Assembly (NCBI GenBank): GCA_036677085.1
Contig: JAKFFI010000004.1
Location: 124,001 to 188,000 of the forward strand
DNA: 64,000 nucleotides
Direction of reading: 5' to 3'
DNA from: JAGPUQ01 sp036677085
GTDB taxonomy: Bacteria; Pseudomonadota; Gammaproteobacteria; Pseudomonadales; Porticoccaceae
The position numbers and the translations under genes were made by a program. The notes beneath the pieces were generated by a model. That model was not told the DNA's origin and did not search any database. It saw nothing but the letters and a program-made list of their open reading frames with translations. Shown here one piece after another: positions 28,443 through 38,237 of this stretch. The number at the start of each line of letters is the position of its first letter. The first letter of the stretch is position 1.

Positions 28443-29221
28443 GCAGACGCGGCGTGGATTACCAGGAAAAGAAGCAGTTCTACGCCAGATTCATTACCGT
28501 CTACGGGCGCAACCCGGTCCTCGAAGCGCTGCGCGATCCGCTCCTGAGCGTACACCGCTTGCATCTGGCAACCAGTAATCGGCCGGATGGCACCATTGCC
28601 GAACTGCTCGCCCTGGCGCAGCAACGGGGCATCGATGTCCGCCACCACAGCCGCGAAGAGCTGGCGCGGATTTCGAAGAACGGCCGCCAGGACCAGGGCG
28701 TCGCCGCCGATATCGCCTGCCCCCGCCACGCCGACTACCGTGACCTGCCGCTGGCGGGCGCGCGACCACTGCAACTCCTCGCCCTGGATCGCGTCACCAA
28801 TCCCCAGAACCTGGGCATGATTGTGCGCACCGTCTGCGCGAGTCCCCTGGATGGTCTGCTGCTGCCGCGCCAAGGCTGCGCGCCCCTGTCGCCGCTGGTC
28901 ATCAAGGCCAGCGCCGGTACCCTGTTTCGCTGCCCCTTGTGGCGCTGCGAACGCCTGCCCGATGCCCTCGCCGAGCTCGCGGCCCAGGGCGTCGAGATCG
29001 TCGTGCTGGCCGCCGATGCGCCCGTGGCGCTCGGCGCTTACCGACCCCGGGGCGCGGTGGTTTATGTGCTGGGCAACGAGACCGATGGCGTATCCGCGGC
29101 GGTATCCGCGCTCGCCCAACGCCGGGTGCGCATTCCCATGGCCAACGGCGTGGAATCGCTCAATGTCGCGGTCACGGCGGCGCTGATCGCCTTCCGGAGC
29201 CAGCTCGCCACACCGGCGTAA
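28430..29221 (+). CDS. TrmH/SpoU-family RNA 2'-O-methyltransferase
   Basis: A 263-residue SPOUT methylase. The N-terminal substrate-binding part runs through ITVYGRNPVLEAL. Motifs of the trefoil-knot SAM site follow: LDRVTNPQNLGMIVRT, VYVLGNETDGVS and IPMANGVESLNVAVTAAL. These resemble RlmB, which methylates G2251 of 23S rRNA, but the longer N-terminus and lack of a conserved neighbour leave the target open (rRNA or tRNA). It starts inside the end of pdxJ, and its end overlaps the converging MFS gene by 50 bases. Confidence 0.87.
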   Translation: MSGLSRRGVDYQEKKQFYARFITVYGRNPVLEALRDPLLSVHRLHLATSNRPDGTIAELLALAQQRGIDVRHHSREELARISKNGRQDQGVAADIACPRHADYRDLPLAGARPLQLLALDRVTNPQNLGMIVRTVCASPLDGLLLPRQGCAPLSPLVIKASAGTLFRCPLWRCERLPDALAELAAQGVEIVVLAADAPVALGAYRPRGAVVYVLGNETDGVSAAVSALAQRRVRIPMANGVESLNVAVTAALIAFRSQLATPA

Positions 29222-30392
29222 AAGTCGCGAGCGCGGATGCGACCAGGGTGCAGCCGCCCAGCGCGGCCAGCGCCGGCAGCACACCAAACCCGGCAATCAT
29301 CTGTCCCGTCAGCCAGGCGCCCAGGGGCGCGGTGCCGAAGAACGCCAGTTGATAGATGGACACCACGCGGGAGCGGTGGGAATCCGGCGCCTGGGTGTGG
29401 GTGAGTACCCGACCCAGGGTGATGGCCATGCCCGAGAACATGCCCCAGACCACGACGCCGGGAAACAGCGCCCACAGCGGCAGATGGAATGCCAGCACCG
29501 CCAGCACGATGCCCCGGCCAAAGAGACTCACAATCAGCGCCCGACCGGGCCGGCCGAGCGACGAGCCGCGGCGCATGAAGAGCAGGTTCGCGCTCAACAC
29601 ACCGAGCGTGAAACACAGTTGCACCACGGAGAACAGTCCGGCACCGCCGTGGTAGATCTCGCGGATCATCAGCGGCACCGCCACCAGATAAGCGCCGAAA
29701 CCGAAAAAACCGGTGATGCTGACCACGGCCATCAGCGCGCGCAGCCCGGGCAGCCGCCAGACCGTCGCGAAACCGGAAGTAACCCCCAGAGGTTCACGAC
29801 GCCGTCCCGTCTGCAAACCCTCATGGGCCGGCTGCGCACGGCGGAACAGGTTTCCGGCGATCACGAACATCACCATCTGAACCAGCAGCAGCAGCGGCAG
29901 GCCGATGCGATCGAATTGCCCGGCGGCGACGATCCCCACACTCTGGGCCGCAAACTGCACAAAGGTGGATTGCGCCACCGACTGCTGGATATTGCCGGCA
30001 TAAACCTGCGGTAACAGTCCCTCCCGCGCCGGCTGCACGAAGGCGGTGATGGTGCCGTAGCACACACCGAACAGAAGCAGCAGCGGATAGTCGAGCCGCG
30101 CGGTCAGCGCGGCCCACAGCAGCACGCCGCAGGGCGGTACATAGAGAAAGAACAGGCGCCGCACATAGGTGCCGAGATGACGGTTGTCGGAAATGGCGCC
30201 GCCCAGCAGAATCAGCAGCAGGCTCGGAACCAGGACCGCGGTCTGCGCCAGCCCGACCCGGGCGGGCGTTTCGTGCAGCACCCCGACCAGTATCCAGGGA
30301 AACAGCACGACCTGCAGTCCCATCGCGACGGCGCCCGTGCCCACGCCGCCGAGATACCAGCGAAAGCGTCCCGCATGCACCGGATCAAGCAC
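29172..30392 (-). CDS. Major facilitator superfamily transporter
   Basis: A 406-residue protein with about twelve hydrophobic helices. It resembles exporters of the MFS_3 (enterobactin-exporter-like) group, with ILLGGAISDNRHLGTYVRRLF after helix 2 in the place of the MFS loop motif. The substrate cannot be inferred. Its 3' end overlaps the TrmH-family gene on the other strand by 50 bases, an unusual tail-to-tail arrangement. It is 63 bases from the next minus-strand gene. Confidence 0.83.
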   Translation of the reverse strand: MLDPVHAGRFRWYLGGVGTGAVAMGLQVVLFPWILVGVLHETPARVGLAQTAVLVPSLLLILLGGAISDNRHLGTYVRRLFFLYVPPCGVLLWAALTARLDYPLLLLFGVCYGTITAFVQPAREGLLPQVYAGNIQQSVAQSTFVQFAAQSVGIVAAGQFDRIGLPLLLLVQMVMFVIAGNLFRRAQPAHEGLQTGRRREPLGVTSGFATVWRLPGLRALMAVVSITGFFGFGAYLVAVPLMIREIYHGGAGLFSVVQLCFTLGVLSANLLFMRRGSSLGRPGRALIVSLFGRGIVLAVLAFHLPLWALFPGVVVWGMFSGMAITLGRVLTHTQAPDSHRSRVVSIYQLAFFGTAPLGAWLTGQMIAGFGVLPALAALGGCTLVASALATFTPVWRAGSGRRSAPP

Positions 30393-30455
30393 TGCGATTA
30401 CCCTGCGCGTTCAGGCCCGGCGACGCGCGGAACGGCAACGATCGATCGGGACAGC

Positions 30456-30869
30456 TCAGGACTCGTGACTCCACTCGCAGCGTATGCGCGGCGCGGTGCC
30501 GCCGGGACGATGACCGTCGCCGGCGCTGTCCCAGTGAAAGGAGTGCGTACCGGCAAGCTCGGTTTCGAGGTGCACTGTCGCCGATACCCAGTACATGCGG
30601 GAGAGCACGGCCTCGAATTCCCGCAGCCACAGCTCCCACTCATATTCGATGCCCCGATAGGCCGCGCCGAAATGCACGACCTCGGTGTGCGGACCATTGA
30701 GCAGCAGCGAACGCTCCGGGCAGCCGAACATCTCCCGGGAAATCAACGGCCAGGTGTCGACCGGCGGCAATTCTTCGATCACGCCGCGATTGGTCCGCAG
30801 CCGCTCCTCTGCCTCGCGACTCGGCACGCAATCCTTGATGCAACCGTATACCACCGTCTCACCGTCCAA
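30456..30869 (-). CDS. Conserved hypothetical protein
   Basis: A 137-residue soluble protein that I do not recognise. It reads as a real gene: the start is TTG with GGAG about seven bases upstream, and composition is that of a folded protein (YEWELWLREFEAVLSRMYWV, HLETELAGTHSFHWDS). There are three cysteines, two of them near the N-terminus in VYGCIKDCVP. There is no signal peptide, membrane helix or known motif. It lies between an MFS transporter and ligA on the same strand. Confidence 0.65.
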   Translation of the reverse strand: MDGETVVYGCIKDCVPSREAEERLRTNRGVIEELPPVDTWPLISREMFGCPERSLLLNGPHTEVVHFGAAYRGIEYEWELWLREFEAVLSRMYWVSATVHLETELAGTHSFHWDSAGDGHRPGGTAPRIRCEWSHES

Positions 30870-30968
30870 GCCCGCTCTCCAATCGATTTTCGTGCCCGTC
30901 TTTCAGTTTCGCCATCAACCCGGCCGATCGCTCCTGGCGCGCTGGGCGGCGGGTGCGTCCGAACCCGG

Positions 30969-33029
30969 TCAATCGCCGCTATTGTATTGCAGCAACTCCA
31001 TGAACTCCGCCTCGTCGAGGATCCGCACGCCCAGCGCGCGCGCGCGTTCAAGCTTCGAACCCGCCTTGGCGCCCGCGACCACGGCGTGGGTGCGCGCGGA
31101 AACACTGCCGGCGACCGTGGCGCCCAGGGCTTCCAGACGCTCCCGGGCCTCGTCCCGGGACATATGTTCCAGAGTTCCGGTCAGCACCCAGGTCTGGCCC
31201 GCCACCGGCAACGCAGCGATTTCGACCGGCTGCTCCGGCCAGTGGACGCCCGCGGCGCGCAGCGCCGACACCACAGCGCGATTGTCCGGGTTCGCAAAAA
31301 AATCCTTGATGTGGCCCGCAACGATGGGTCCCACGTCCCGCACCTGCGACAGCTGTTGGGATTCCGGGGTAGCGGCATCCGCTTCCGCGGCCGCAATCAA
31401 TGCATCGAGGGTTCCGAAATGCCGGGCCAGTGCCCGTGCCGTCGCCTGACCCACCTCGCGGATGCCCAGAGCGAACAGAAAGCGCGGCAAGGTCGTTTCC
31501 CGGGAGTGCGCGATGGCCGCGAGCAGATTGTCCGCCGATTTTTCCGCCATGCGGTCGAGGCCCGCGAGTTGGGCGCGTTCGAGCCGATACAGATCGGCCA
31601 CCGTCGTCACCAGCTCGCGCTCCACCAGTTGCTCGATGATCCTGTCGCCGAGCCCTTCGATATCGAGCGCCCCGCGACTGGCGAAATGCCGGATGGATTC
31701 GCGGCGCTGCGCGCGGCACACCAGGCCGCCGGTGCAGCGCACGGCGGCCTCGCCGGGCGTCCGCTCCAGAGGGGATCGGCACACCGGGCATCGGTCGGGA
31801 AAGACGATGGGTTGCGCTTCGCGTGGGCGCAGTTCACTGACCACGCGCACCACCTGGGGAATCACGTCGCCGGCGCGGCGCACCACCAGCGTGTCCCCGA
31901 TCCGCGCATCCAGCCGGGCGATCTCATCGGCATTGTGCAAGGTTGCATTGGCGACTGTTACGCCACCGACAAATACCGGACGCAAGCGCGCCACCGGCGT
32001 CACAACTCCGGTGCGTCCGACCTGAAACTCCACGCCGAGCAATGTCGTGGTGGCCTCTTCCGCGGGAAACTTGCAGGCGACCATCGAGCGCGGCGCGCGC
32101 GCGACAAAGCCGAGCTGACGCTGAAGATCGAGACGGTTCACCTTGATGACGGCACCGTCGATGGCATAGTCCAGTTCGGAACGCAGCGTGCCAAGGCGCT
32201 CGAAATAGGCGATGACTTCATCCAGCGTTCCCGCCACCGTCAACAGCGGACTCACGGGAAAACCCCAGGCCCGCAGGCGGGCCAGCAGTTCCGCCTGGGT
32301 ATCGGGGTCATCCCAACCTTCCGTCTGACCGATCCCGTAAGCGCAGAACCGCAGCGGTCGGCTCGCGGTGATGCGCGAATCCAGTTGGCGCAAGCTGCCG
32401 GCGGCGGCGTTGCGGGGATTCACGAAGATCTTTTCCCCGGCTTGTTCGGCGCGCGCATTCAGCTCCGCGAAACCCCGGAGCGACATGTAGACCTCGCCGC
32501 GCACCTCCAGCACCGGCGGCACGGACGCGCCGTCGAGCCGCAGGGGAATCGAGGCAATGGTACGCAGATTGGCGCTGATATCCTCGCCGGTTTCGCCGTC
32601 GCCCCGGGTAGCGCCCCGGACAAAAACGCCGTCCTGATAGCGCAGACTCACCGCGAGACCATCGAATTTAGGTTCGCACACATAGTCCGGCGAAGCATCG
32701 AGGCCAAGGCGTTCGCACACACGGCGGTCGAAGTCCCGCAGTTCTTCGACGCCGAATGCATTGTCGAGGGAAAGCATGGGTACGGCGTGCCGCACCGGCG
32801 CGAACGCGGCGAGCGGCGGCGCGCCTACCCGCTGGGTCGGAGAATCAGGGGTGCGCAGATCGGGGTGAAGATTTTCGATGTCCTGAAGTCGGCGCAGCAG
32901 GCTGTCGTATTGCGCGTCACTGATGCGCGGATTGTCTTCGGCGTAGTAGCTGATGTTGTGGCGGTGAAGCTGCTCGCGCAGCAATCTGGCCTCCTGGGCA
33001 AGCTCCGGGGGCGCCGTCGTATCCGGCAC
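30969..33029 (-). CDS. ligA: NAD-dependent DNA ligase LigA
   Basis: Seals nicks in replication and repair using NAD. The adenylated lysine is Lys121 in CEPKFDGLAVSLR. OB fold, zinc-finger cysteines (CPVCRSPLERT and RCTGGLVCRAQR), helix-hairpin-helix repeats and a C-terminal BRCT domain (about 600-686) follow in the normal order. The length of 686 residues is slightly above the E. coli protein. It is five bases downstream of zipA, in the order smc-zipA-ligA shared with Pseudomonas. Confidence 0.97.
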   Translation of the reverse strand: MPDTTAPPELAQEARLLREQLHRHNISYYAEDNPRISDAQYDSLLRRLQDIENLHPDLRTPDSPTQRVGAPPLAAFAPVRHAVPMLSLDNAFGVEELRDFDRRVCERLGLDASPDYVCEPKFDGLAVSLRYQDGVFVRGATRGDGETGEDISANLRTIASIPLRLDGASVPPVLEVRGEVYMSLRGFAELNARAEQAGEKIFVNPRNAAAGSLRQLDSRITASRPLRFCAYGIGQTEGWDDPDTQAELLARLRAWGFPVSPLLTVAGTLDEVIAYFERLGTLRSELDYAIDGAVIKVNRLDLQRQLGFVARAPRSMVACKFPAEEATTTLLGVEFQVGRTGVVTPVARLRPVFVGGVTVANATLHNADEIARLDARIGDTLVVRRAGDVIPQVVRVVSELRPREAQPIVFPDRCPVCRSPLERTPGEAAVRCTGGLVCRAQRRESIRHFASRGALDIEGLGDRIIEQLVERELVTTVADLYRLERAQLAGLDRMAEKSADNLLAAIAHSRETTLPRFLFALGIREVGQATARALARHFGTLDALIAAAEADAATPESQQLSQVRDVGPIVAGHIKDFFANPDNRAVVSALRAAGVHWPEQPVEIAALPVAGQTWVLTGTLEHMSRDEARERLEALGATVAGSVSARTHAVVAGAKAGSKLERARALGVRILDEAEFMELLQYNSGD

Positions 33030-33034
33030 GACAA

Positions 33035-34084
33035 TCAGTCCCGGAGGCCGTGCCGACGGCTGTAATCGAGAATACGCTGGCGGTAAAGAGCGATGCCGCC
33101 GCGCGTCAGACTGGCGCGCTGTTCATCCTTCAGCTCGGCGTCCAGTTCCCGCGCCGCTGCCTGAGCGGAGGCCAGCATATCGTCGAATACGGCGAGCGGG
33201 TCCGACCGCTCGTTGATCAGCATGAAAAAAGCCACACCCGGGGTGCTGAACTCATGCAGGGAACCCTCGAAGGCCCCCGGCTTCAGCGCATTGGCGACGC
33301 TGAAGCGTGCCACGGGTTCGCCGTTGCTGGTTCCGGCGTCGTCGTAACTGTGGAAAATATTGCGCTCGCCAAATTTCAATCCGGCGTTCAGCAACGCGGC
33401 AAACAGTGGCCTGGCACTGAACGTCTGTCCGGGCGGCGCCATCAGGTGAATGACCACCGCGTCGGTTTCCCCCACATCTTTGGTCGCCGCATCGGCTTCG
33501 GTCGATGCCCTGCCCCGCCGCCTTCCTCCCCGTGTCGAGCGCGCGGACTTTTCTGTGCTGATGGATATGTTCGGAGCCGGCTCACCTCGGAAGAGCGGCA
33601 GGTCATCCACGTCGAGCTCGAGCCTGTCGGTGCATTCGACATCGGGCTCCCGTTCCGGAATCAGGATGTCGCTGGTCGTCGCGAGCGGCTCGGCGCCTGG
33701 CTCCGCGGCCGGATCCGGCACGCTGGCTTGATCCACCGACAGGGACGGGTCCGGCACCAACGCGTCCTCGTTCTGCGCCTGTGGCGGTTCGTGGTAAGGC
33801 CTGGCGCGGAAGGCAAATGTGGGATCGCTGCGCTTGCGCAGGCTCTGGCTGATCTCCGCCGTCGCCTGTTCGTCGCGAATCGCCACGACCCGGACCGACC
33901 CCGGCAGCTCATCGTTGTCGTGATCAGTGGCGGACTGGCTGTCGTCGTCAAAAATGGATTGCCGACGCGGGCCACGCAGACTGCCGCGCCGAGCGGCCCG
34001 CATCCGGCGCACACCATCCAGAATGATGCCGCACACCAACAGGGCGCCCAGTGCAATGAGGACCTCCCGTGGGCCAAAATCCAT
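33035..34084 (-). CDS. zipA: Cell division protein ZipA
   Basis: Tethers FtsZ to the inner membrane at the division site. The 349 residues begin with a membrane helix (VLIALGALLVCGIILDGV, about 8-25), followed by a basic patch (RRMRAARRGSLRGPRR) and a long Pro/Glu/Asp-rich linker to about residue 200. The FtsZ-binding domain ends the protein (VIHLMAPPGQTFSARPLFAALL onward). The N-out, C-in single-pass layout is typical. It is 48 bases after smc. Confidence 0.93.
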   Translation of the reverse strand: MDFGPREVLIALGALLVCGIILDGVRRMRAARRGSLRGPRRQSIFDDDSQSATDHDNDELPGSVRVVAIRDEQATAEISQSLRKRSDPTFAFRARPYHEPPQAQNEDALVPDPSLSVDQASVPDPAAEPGAEPLATTSDILIPEREPDVECTDRLELDVDDLPLFRGEPAPNISISTEKSARSTRGGRRRGRASTEADAATKDVGETDAVVIHLMAPPGQTFSARPLFAALLNAGLKFGERNIFHSYDDAGTSNGEPVARFSVANALKPGAFEGSLHEFSTPGVAFFMLINERSDPLAVFDDMLASAQAAARELDAELKDEQRASLTRGGIALYRQRILDYSRRHGLRD

Positions 34085-34132
34085 CGTTACCCTACCTCGT
34101 TCAGGTTGATCGCTGAATTCCCATCGACGGCT

Positions 34133-37100
34133 TTACCCGGCTTCGGCCAGACGGACGGCTTCATCGACATCCACCGCCACCAGCCGCGACACACCGGGCT
34201 CGTGCATGGTAACACCCAGCAACTGACCCGCGATTTCCATGCTGATCTTGTTATGGGTGATGTAAATGAACTGTACTTTTTCCGACATCTCCCGCACCAG
34301 CCGCGCATAGCGATCGGCATTGATATCATCTAGTGGCGCATCCACCTCGTCGAGCATGCAGAACGGTGCCGGATTGAGCTGAAAGATCGAGAACACCAGC
34401 GCAATGGCCGTCAATGCCTTCTCGCCGCCCGAGAGCAGATGAATGGTGGCATTCCGCTTGCCGGGCGGCTGCGCCATGATGGTCACACCGGTATCCAGCA
34501 GATCGTCGCCGGTCAACTCCAGGCCCGCCCGCCCGCCGCCAAAGAGCTTGGGGAACAGCTCCTGGAGGGAGCTGTTGATCTGGTCGAAGGTCTCCCGAAA
34601 GCGCGCGCGGGTTTCACGGTCGATCTTGCGGATGGCGCTCTCGAGGGTTTCCAGGGCGTCGCGCAACTCGGCGTCCTGGGTATCGAGATACACCTTGCGC
34701 TCCGACTGCTGCCGAAATTCATCAACCGCCGCGAGATTGATCGGTCCCAGGCGCTGGATACGGCGATCCAGGGCATCGAGCTGCTCCTGCCAATTGGGCG
34801 CCGCAGCCACATCGGGCAGATCGGCCAGCAGGGCTTCGACCCTGAACCCCTGGCTCTGAAGCTGCTCCGCGATGCCGTCGGCGCGGGTCCGGACTTCGCG
34901 TGCCGCCAGCCGCAACTGTTCCAACCGATCGCGCTGTTCCTGCACCTGACGCTCGGCGGTCACCCGCCGCGCTTCCTCGGTACGCAGTGCGGCGTCCAGA
35001 CGCTCCACCGCAGCCCGCGCAGCAGCGAGTGCGGTCTCCGCCGCCAGTCGCGCAGCGAGCCTGTCCTGGAGTTGTTGTTGCAGGAGTGCCGCCGGATCTT
35101 CGCTGCCGGCGAGCTCGAGGGCCAGCTCGTCGCGCCGCGCGGTCAATCGCTCCACCTGCCCGCGAATACGCTCGAGTCCTTCGCGGACCGAACCGAGCTG
35201 GGCGGTCAATGAGCGTTCACGCAAGTCGAGTTGATGCAGGGCATCGCGGTGTCTCTGCGCGGCCCCGCGCGCGGCTGCGACTGCTTCGCGGCGACTGTTC
35301 CGCTCCGCCGCCAGCGCCTCGACCGCGTGGCTCGCCGCCTGCATCTGATCCAGCAACCCCTGGAGATCGCGGCGGGCGTCGCCCACCTGAGCCACCTCCT
35401 GCGCCAGCAGTGCTTCCGCTTCGTCAATCTCGCGCAGCACGCGCTGGTTGCGCTCGTCGAGCTGCTTGCGGCGCGCCTGTTCGGCACTGTGCTTGGCGCG
35501 CACGTCGGCGTAGTCGCGTTGCGCGCGCGCCAGCGCGTGTTCGGCGGCGCCGCGCTGCGCTTCCAGATCCCGCATCGCCGCCTCGGCCTCAGCATGCTGC
35601 ACGGTCGCAGCGGCGATGCGGGCCTCGGCGGCAACAATTTGCTGTTCCACCGCCGCCAGCTCACGCTTGCGAATCAACACGCCGCCGGCGAGATCGTCGC
35701 CCCGGGTCAGGCGCAACCAGTTGGCACCGAACCATAGGCCGTCACTCAGGATTATCGATTCGCCGGCGCACAGACTGTCGCGCAGTGCCCAGCCGGACTC
35801 GAAATCGTCTGCGGCATAGATGTTGGCCAACAGCGGCTCCGCCAGTTGCCGGGCGTCCCGCAATTTGTCGACCAGACGCGGCAGGCTGCCGGCAGCTGCG
35901 GGCGCCCGGGCTCGGCCGGCCTCCAGCAACGTCAAATGGCCGCGCGCAAAGCTGGCAAGCTCAGTGCGCAGCGGCTCGATGGCGCCGGCGCACAAGGCCT
36001 GCAGATCCGCACCGAGCACGGTCTCGACGGCAAGTTCCCAGCCCGGCTCAACATCCAGTCCGTCGGCGAGACGTGGCAGTTTTTCAAGGCCACGCGCTTT
36101 CAACCAGGCGTCGGCGCCCTCGCCTTTCGCGCGCGCGGCATCGAGCAGCGTGGTCAGTCCCGCGCGCCGGCCTTGCAGCTCCTGAAGCTGCTTGCGCTCG
36201 GCATTGAGTGCCGCGGCAATCGCTACCTGCTGCGCGCGCGTCGCGGCAATCGCGGTTGAGATTTGCGCGAGCTCCTCCTGCTGTACCGCGTTGGCCCGCT
36301 CCCGCTCGGCCAATTGCTTCGCCAAGATCTCCAGATCGGTGCCCGGCAGCACCGCATTCACTTCGGCAAGTTCCGCCCGCAGCCGCCGCAAGCGCTCCGA
36401 CGTCCGCGCGGTCGCGCTATCCAGATGCTGGATGCGTGCCTGCGTCTGGTCCATGCGCCGCTGGGCTTCGGCGCTTTGGCGCTGCGCCACTTCCCAGCGC
36501 TGCTGAATGTCGTGCAGCAGGCGCTCGTTCTCCTGGAGTTCGGCCGTGGCGGCGGTGGATTGCTGCTGTGCGGCCTCCCGGGCGGGCGTCACCTCGGCCA
36601 GTTCCGCGGTCCAGGCCGTGTTGCGCAGGGTATCGTTTTCGAGATGCTGGCGGGATTCGGCCAGATTGCGTTCGACCTGCTCCAGATCGGCGCGCAGGCG
36701 GCGGATATGCTCCCGGCCGTGCTGGATTTTCTGCTCCACCGCCGAGACTTCCGCCCCGATGGCATAGAACTGCTGCTGGGCGCCGTTGAGTGCATCGCTC
36801 GCGCCAGCATGGTCGGCACGCAGACGTTCGATGGCCGCCTCGGCGGCGTGGCGTTCGGCAATCAGGGCTTCAAGCGCCGTCGCCTGTTCCGCAATCACGG
36901 CTTCGTGGCGGCGCGCATCGGCGTCGTGATCCCGCCAGTTGAGCGCGAGATGCTGGGCATTGAGCTGGCGCTCCTCGGCCTTGAGCACTCGGTACTTTTC
37001 GGCCGCGGCGGCCTGCCGTTCCAGACGATCGAGCTGGCGCCCCATTTCGTCGCGGATATCGGTAAGCCGTTCGAGGTTCTCGCGGGTGTTGCGGATGCGG

Positions 37101-37645
37101 GTCTCGGTGTCCTTGCGCCGCTCCTTGTATTTCGAGATCCCCGCCGCTTCCTCAATGTAAACCCGCAGATCTTCCGGGCGCGCCTCGATCAGGCCCGAGA
37201 TCATGCCCTGCTCGATGATGGCGTAGCTGCGCGGGCCCAGCCCGGTACCGAGAAATACGTCGGTGACATCACGGCGACGACACCGGCTGCCGTTGAGGAA
37301 GTAGGTGGACTGCCCGTCCCGCGAGACACGGCGCTTGACTGATATCTCCGAGTAGGCGGCGTATTCGCCCCCGAGCTTGCCGGCGCTGTTGTCGAAAATG
37401 AGCTCGATGGTGGCCTGGGCGACGGGCTTGCGGGTGCCGGAGCCGCTGAAGATGACATCGGCCATCGACTCGCCACGCAGGTGCTTGGCGGATATTTCCC
37501 CCATCACCCAGCGCACCGCGTCGATGATGTTGGATTTGCCGCAGCCGTTGGGCCCCACGACGGCACAGAGATTGCCCGGCAGGTTGACCGTGGTGGGATC
37601 GACGAAGGATTTGAAGCCCGCCAGTTTGATACACTTCAGACGCAT
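34133..37645 (-). CDS. smc: Chromosome segregation protein SMC
   Basis: A 1170-residue ATPase that forms the ring of the SMC-ScpAB condensin. Walker A is GPNGCGKSN at 31-39. Two long coiled coils flank a hinge at about 500-640. The C-terminal head has the ABC signature LLSGGEKAL and Walker B FCMLDEVDAPLDD. Presence of SMC-ScpAB is in line with Pseudomonas, which carries it alongside MksB, whereas E. coli uses MukBEF. scpA and scpB are in this window at 22.9-24.4 kb. Confidence 0.97.
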   Translation of the reverse strand: MRLKCIKLAGFKSFVDPTTVNLPGNLCAVVGPNGCGKSNIIDAVRWVMGEISAKHLRGESMADVIFSGSGTRKPVAQATIELIFDNSAGKLGGEYAAYSEISVKRRVSRDGQSTYFLNGSRCRRRDVTDVFLGTGLGPRSYAIIEQGMISGLIEARPEDLRVYIEEAAGISKYKERRKDTETRIRNTRENLERLTDIRDEMGRQLDRLERQAAAAEKYRVLKAEERQLNAQHLALNWRDHDADARRHEAVIAEQATALEALIAERHAAEAAIERLRADHAGASDALNGAQQQFYAIGAEVSAVEQKIQHGREHIRRLRADLEQVERNLAESRQHLENDTLRNTAWTAELAEVTPAREAAQQQSTAATAELQENERLLHDIQQRWEVAQRQSAEAQRRMDQTQARIQHLDSATARTSERLRRLRAELAEVNAVLPGTDLEILAKQLAERERANAVQQEELAQISTAIAATRAQQVAIAAALNAERKQLQELQGRRAGLTTLLDAARAKGEGADAWLKARGLEKLPRLADGLDVEPGWELAVETVLGADLQALCAGAIEPLRTELASFARGHLTLLEAGRARAPAAAGSLPRLVDKLRDARQLAEPLLANIYAADDFESGWALRDSLCAGESIILSDGLWFGANWLRLTRGDDLAGGVLIRKRELAAVEQQIVAAEARIAAATVQHAEAEAAMRDLEAQRGAAEHALARAQRDYADVRAKHSAEQARRKQLDERNQRVLREIDEAEALLAQEVAQVGDARRDLQGLLDQMQAASHAVEALAAERNSRREAVAAARGAAQRHRDALHQLDLRERSLTAQLGSVREGLERIRGQVERLTARRDELALELAGSEDPAALLQQQLQDRLAARLAAETALAAARAAVERLDAALRTEEARRVTAERQVQEQRDRLEQLRLAAREVRTRADGIAEQLQSQGFRVEALLADLPDVAAAPNWQEQLDALDRRIQRLGPINLAAVDEFRQQSERKVYLDTQDAELRDALETLESAIRKIDRETRARFRETFDQINSSLQELFPKLFGGGRAGLELTGDDLLDTGVTIMAQPPGKRNATIHLLSGGEKALTAIALVFSIFQLNPAPFCMLDEVDAPLDDINADRYARLVREMSEKVQFIYITHNKISMEIAGQLLGVTMHEPGVSRLVAVDVDEAVRLAEAG

Positions 37646-37771
37646 CGAGGATTGGTGACCCTGGGTTCACACCAGCCCCGGCGGGGCGTTGCGCCGTGGA
37701 TTTTACACCCTGTATCGCCTCCGACAAGGTTTTACCCGCAGGGTCCGACCGCATCCCCCACAAGCGACCAC

Positions 37772-38236
37772 ATGCCGAATATTGTTCTCATCGAGCCGGA
37801 AATTCCGCCGAATACCGGCAATATCATCCGCCTTTGCGCCAATACGGGATTTTTGCTCCACCTGGTCGAGCCGCTGGGTTTCGCGCTGGATGACAAACGC
37901 ATGCGGCGGGCCGGACTCGATTACCACGAGTGGCAGCCCTTGCGGGTCCACGCCGACTGGGCGAGCTGCCGGAAGGCACTCGGCGCCGGACGTCTGTTCG
38001 CCTTCTCAACCCGGGCGGAGCGCCACCATACCGAGATCGCCTACCAAGACGGCGACAGCCTGCTGTTCGGTGCCGAAACCCATGGGCTCAGCGCGGAGAT
38101 ACTTGCAGCGGTCGCTCCCGAACACCGCCTGCGCATCCCGATGCGCCCCCACAGCCGCAGCATGAATCTCGCCAATGCGGTGGCAGTCGCCAGCTATGAA
38201 GCCTGGCGCCAACTGGGCTTCGCGGGTGCCCGCTGA
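37772..38236 (+). CDS. trmL: tRNA (cytidine/uridine-34 2'-O)-methyltransferase TrmL
   Basis: Methylates the ribose of the wobble base in certain tRNA-Leu species. The 154-residue SPOUT protein starts MPNIVLIEPEIPPNTGNIIRL and has LLFGAETHGLSAEI and IPMRPHSRSMNLANAVAVASYEAWRQ, which form the SAM-binding knot. This is the minimal length typical of TrmL. It diverges from smc (126-base gap) and is followed by fldB after one base. Confidence 0.95.
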   Translation: MPNIVLIEPEIPPNTGNIIRLCANTGFLLHLVEPLGFALDDKRMRRAGLDYHEWQPLRVHADWASCRKALGAGRLFAFSTRAERHHTEIAYQDGDSLLFGAETHGLSAEILAAVAPEHRLRIPMRPHSRSMNLANAVAVASYEAWRQLGFAGAR

Positions 38237-38237
38237 C

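Noticed and set aside
30177..33065. Long open frame antisense to ligA
   Set aside because: It mirrors a GC-rich gene; the translation is Arg/Gly/Gln-rich with no domain, while ligA on the other strand is complete.
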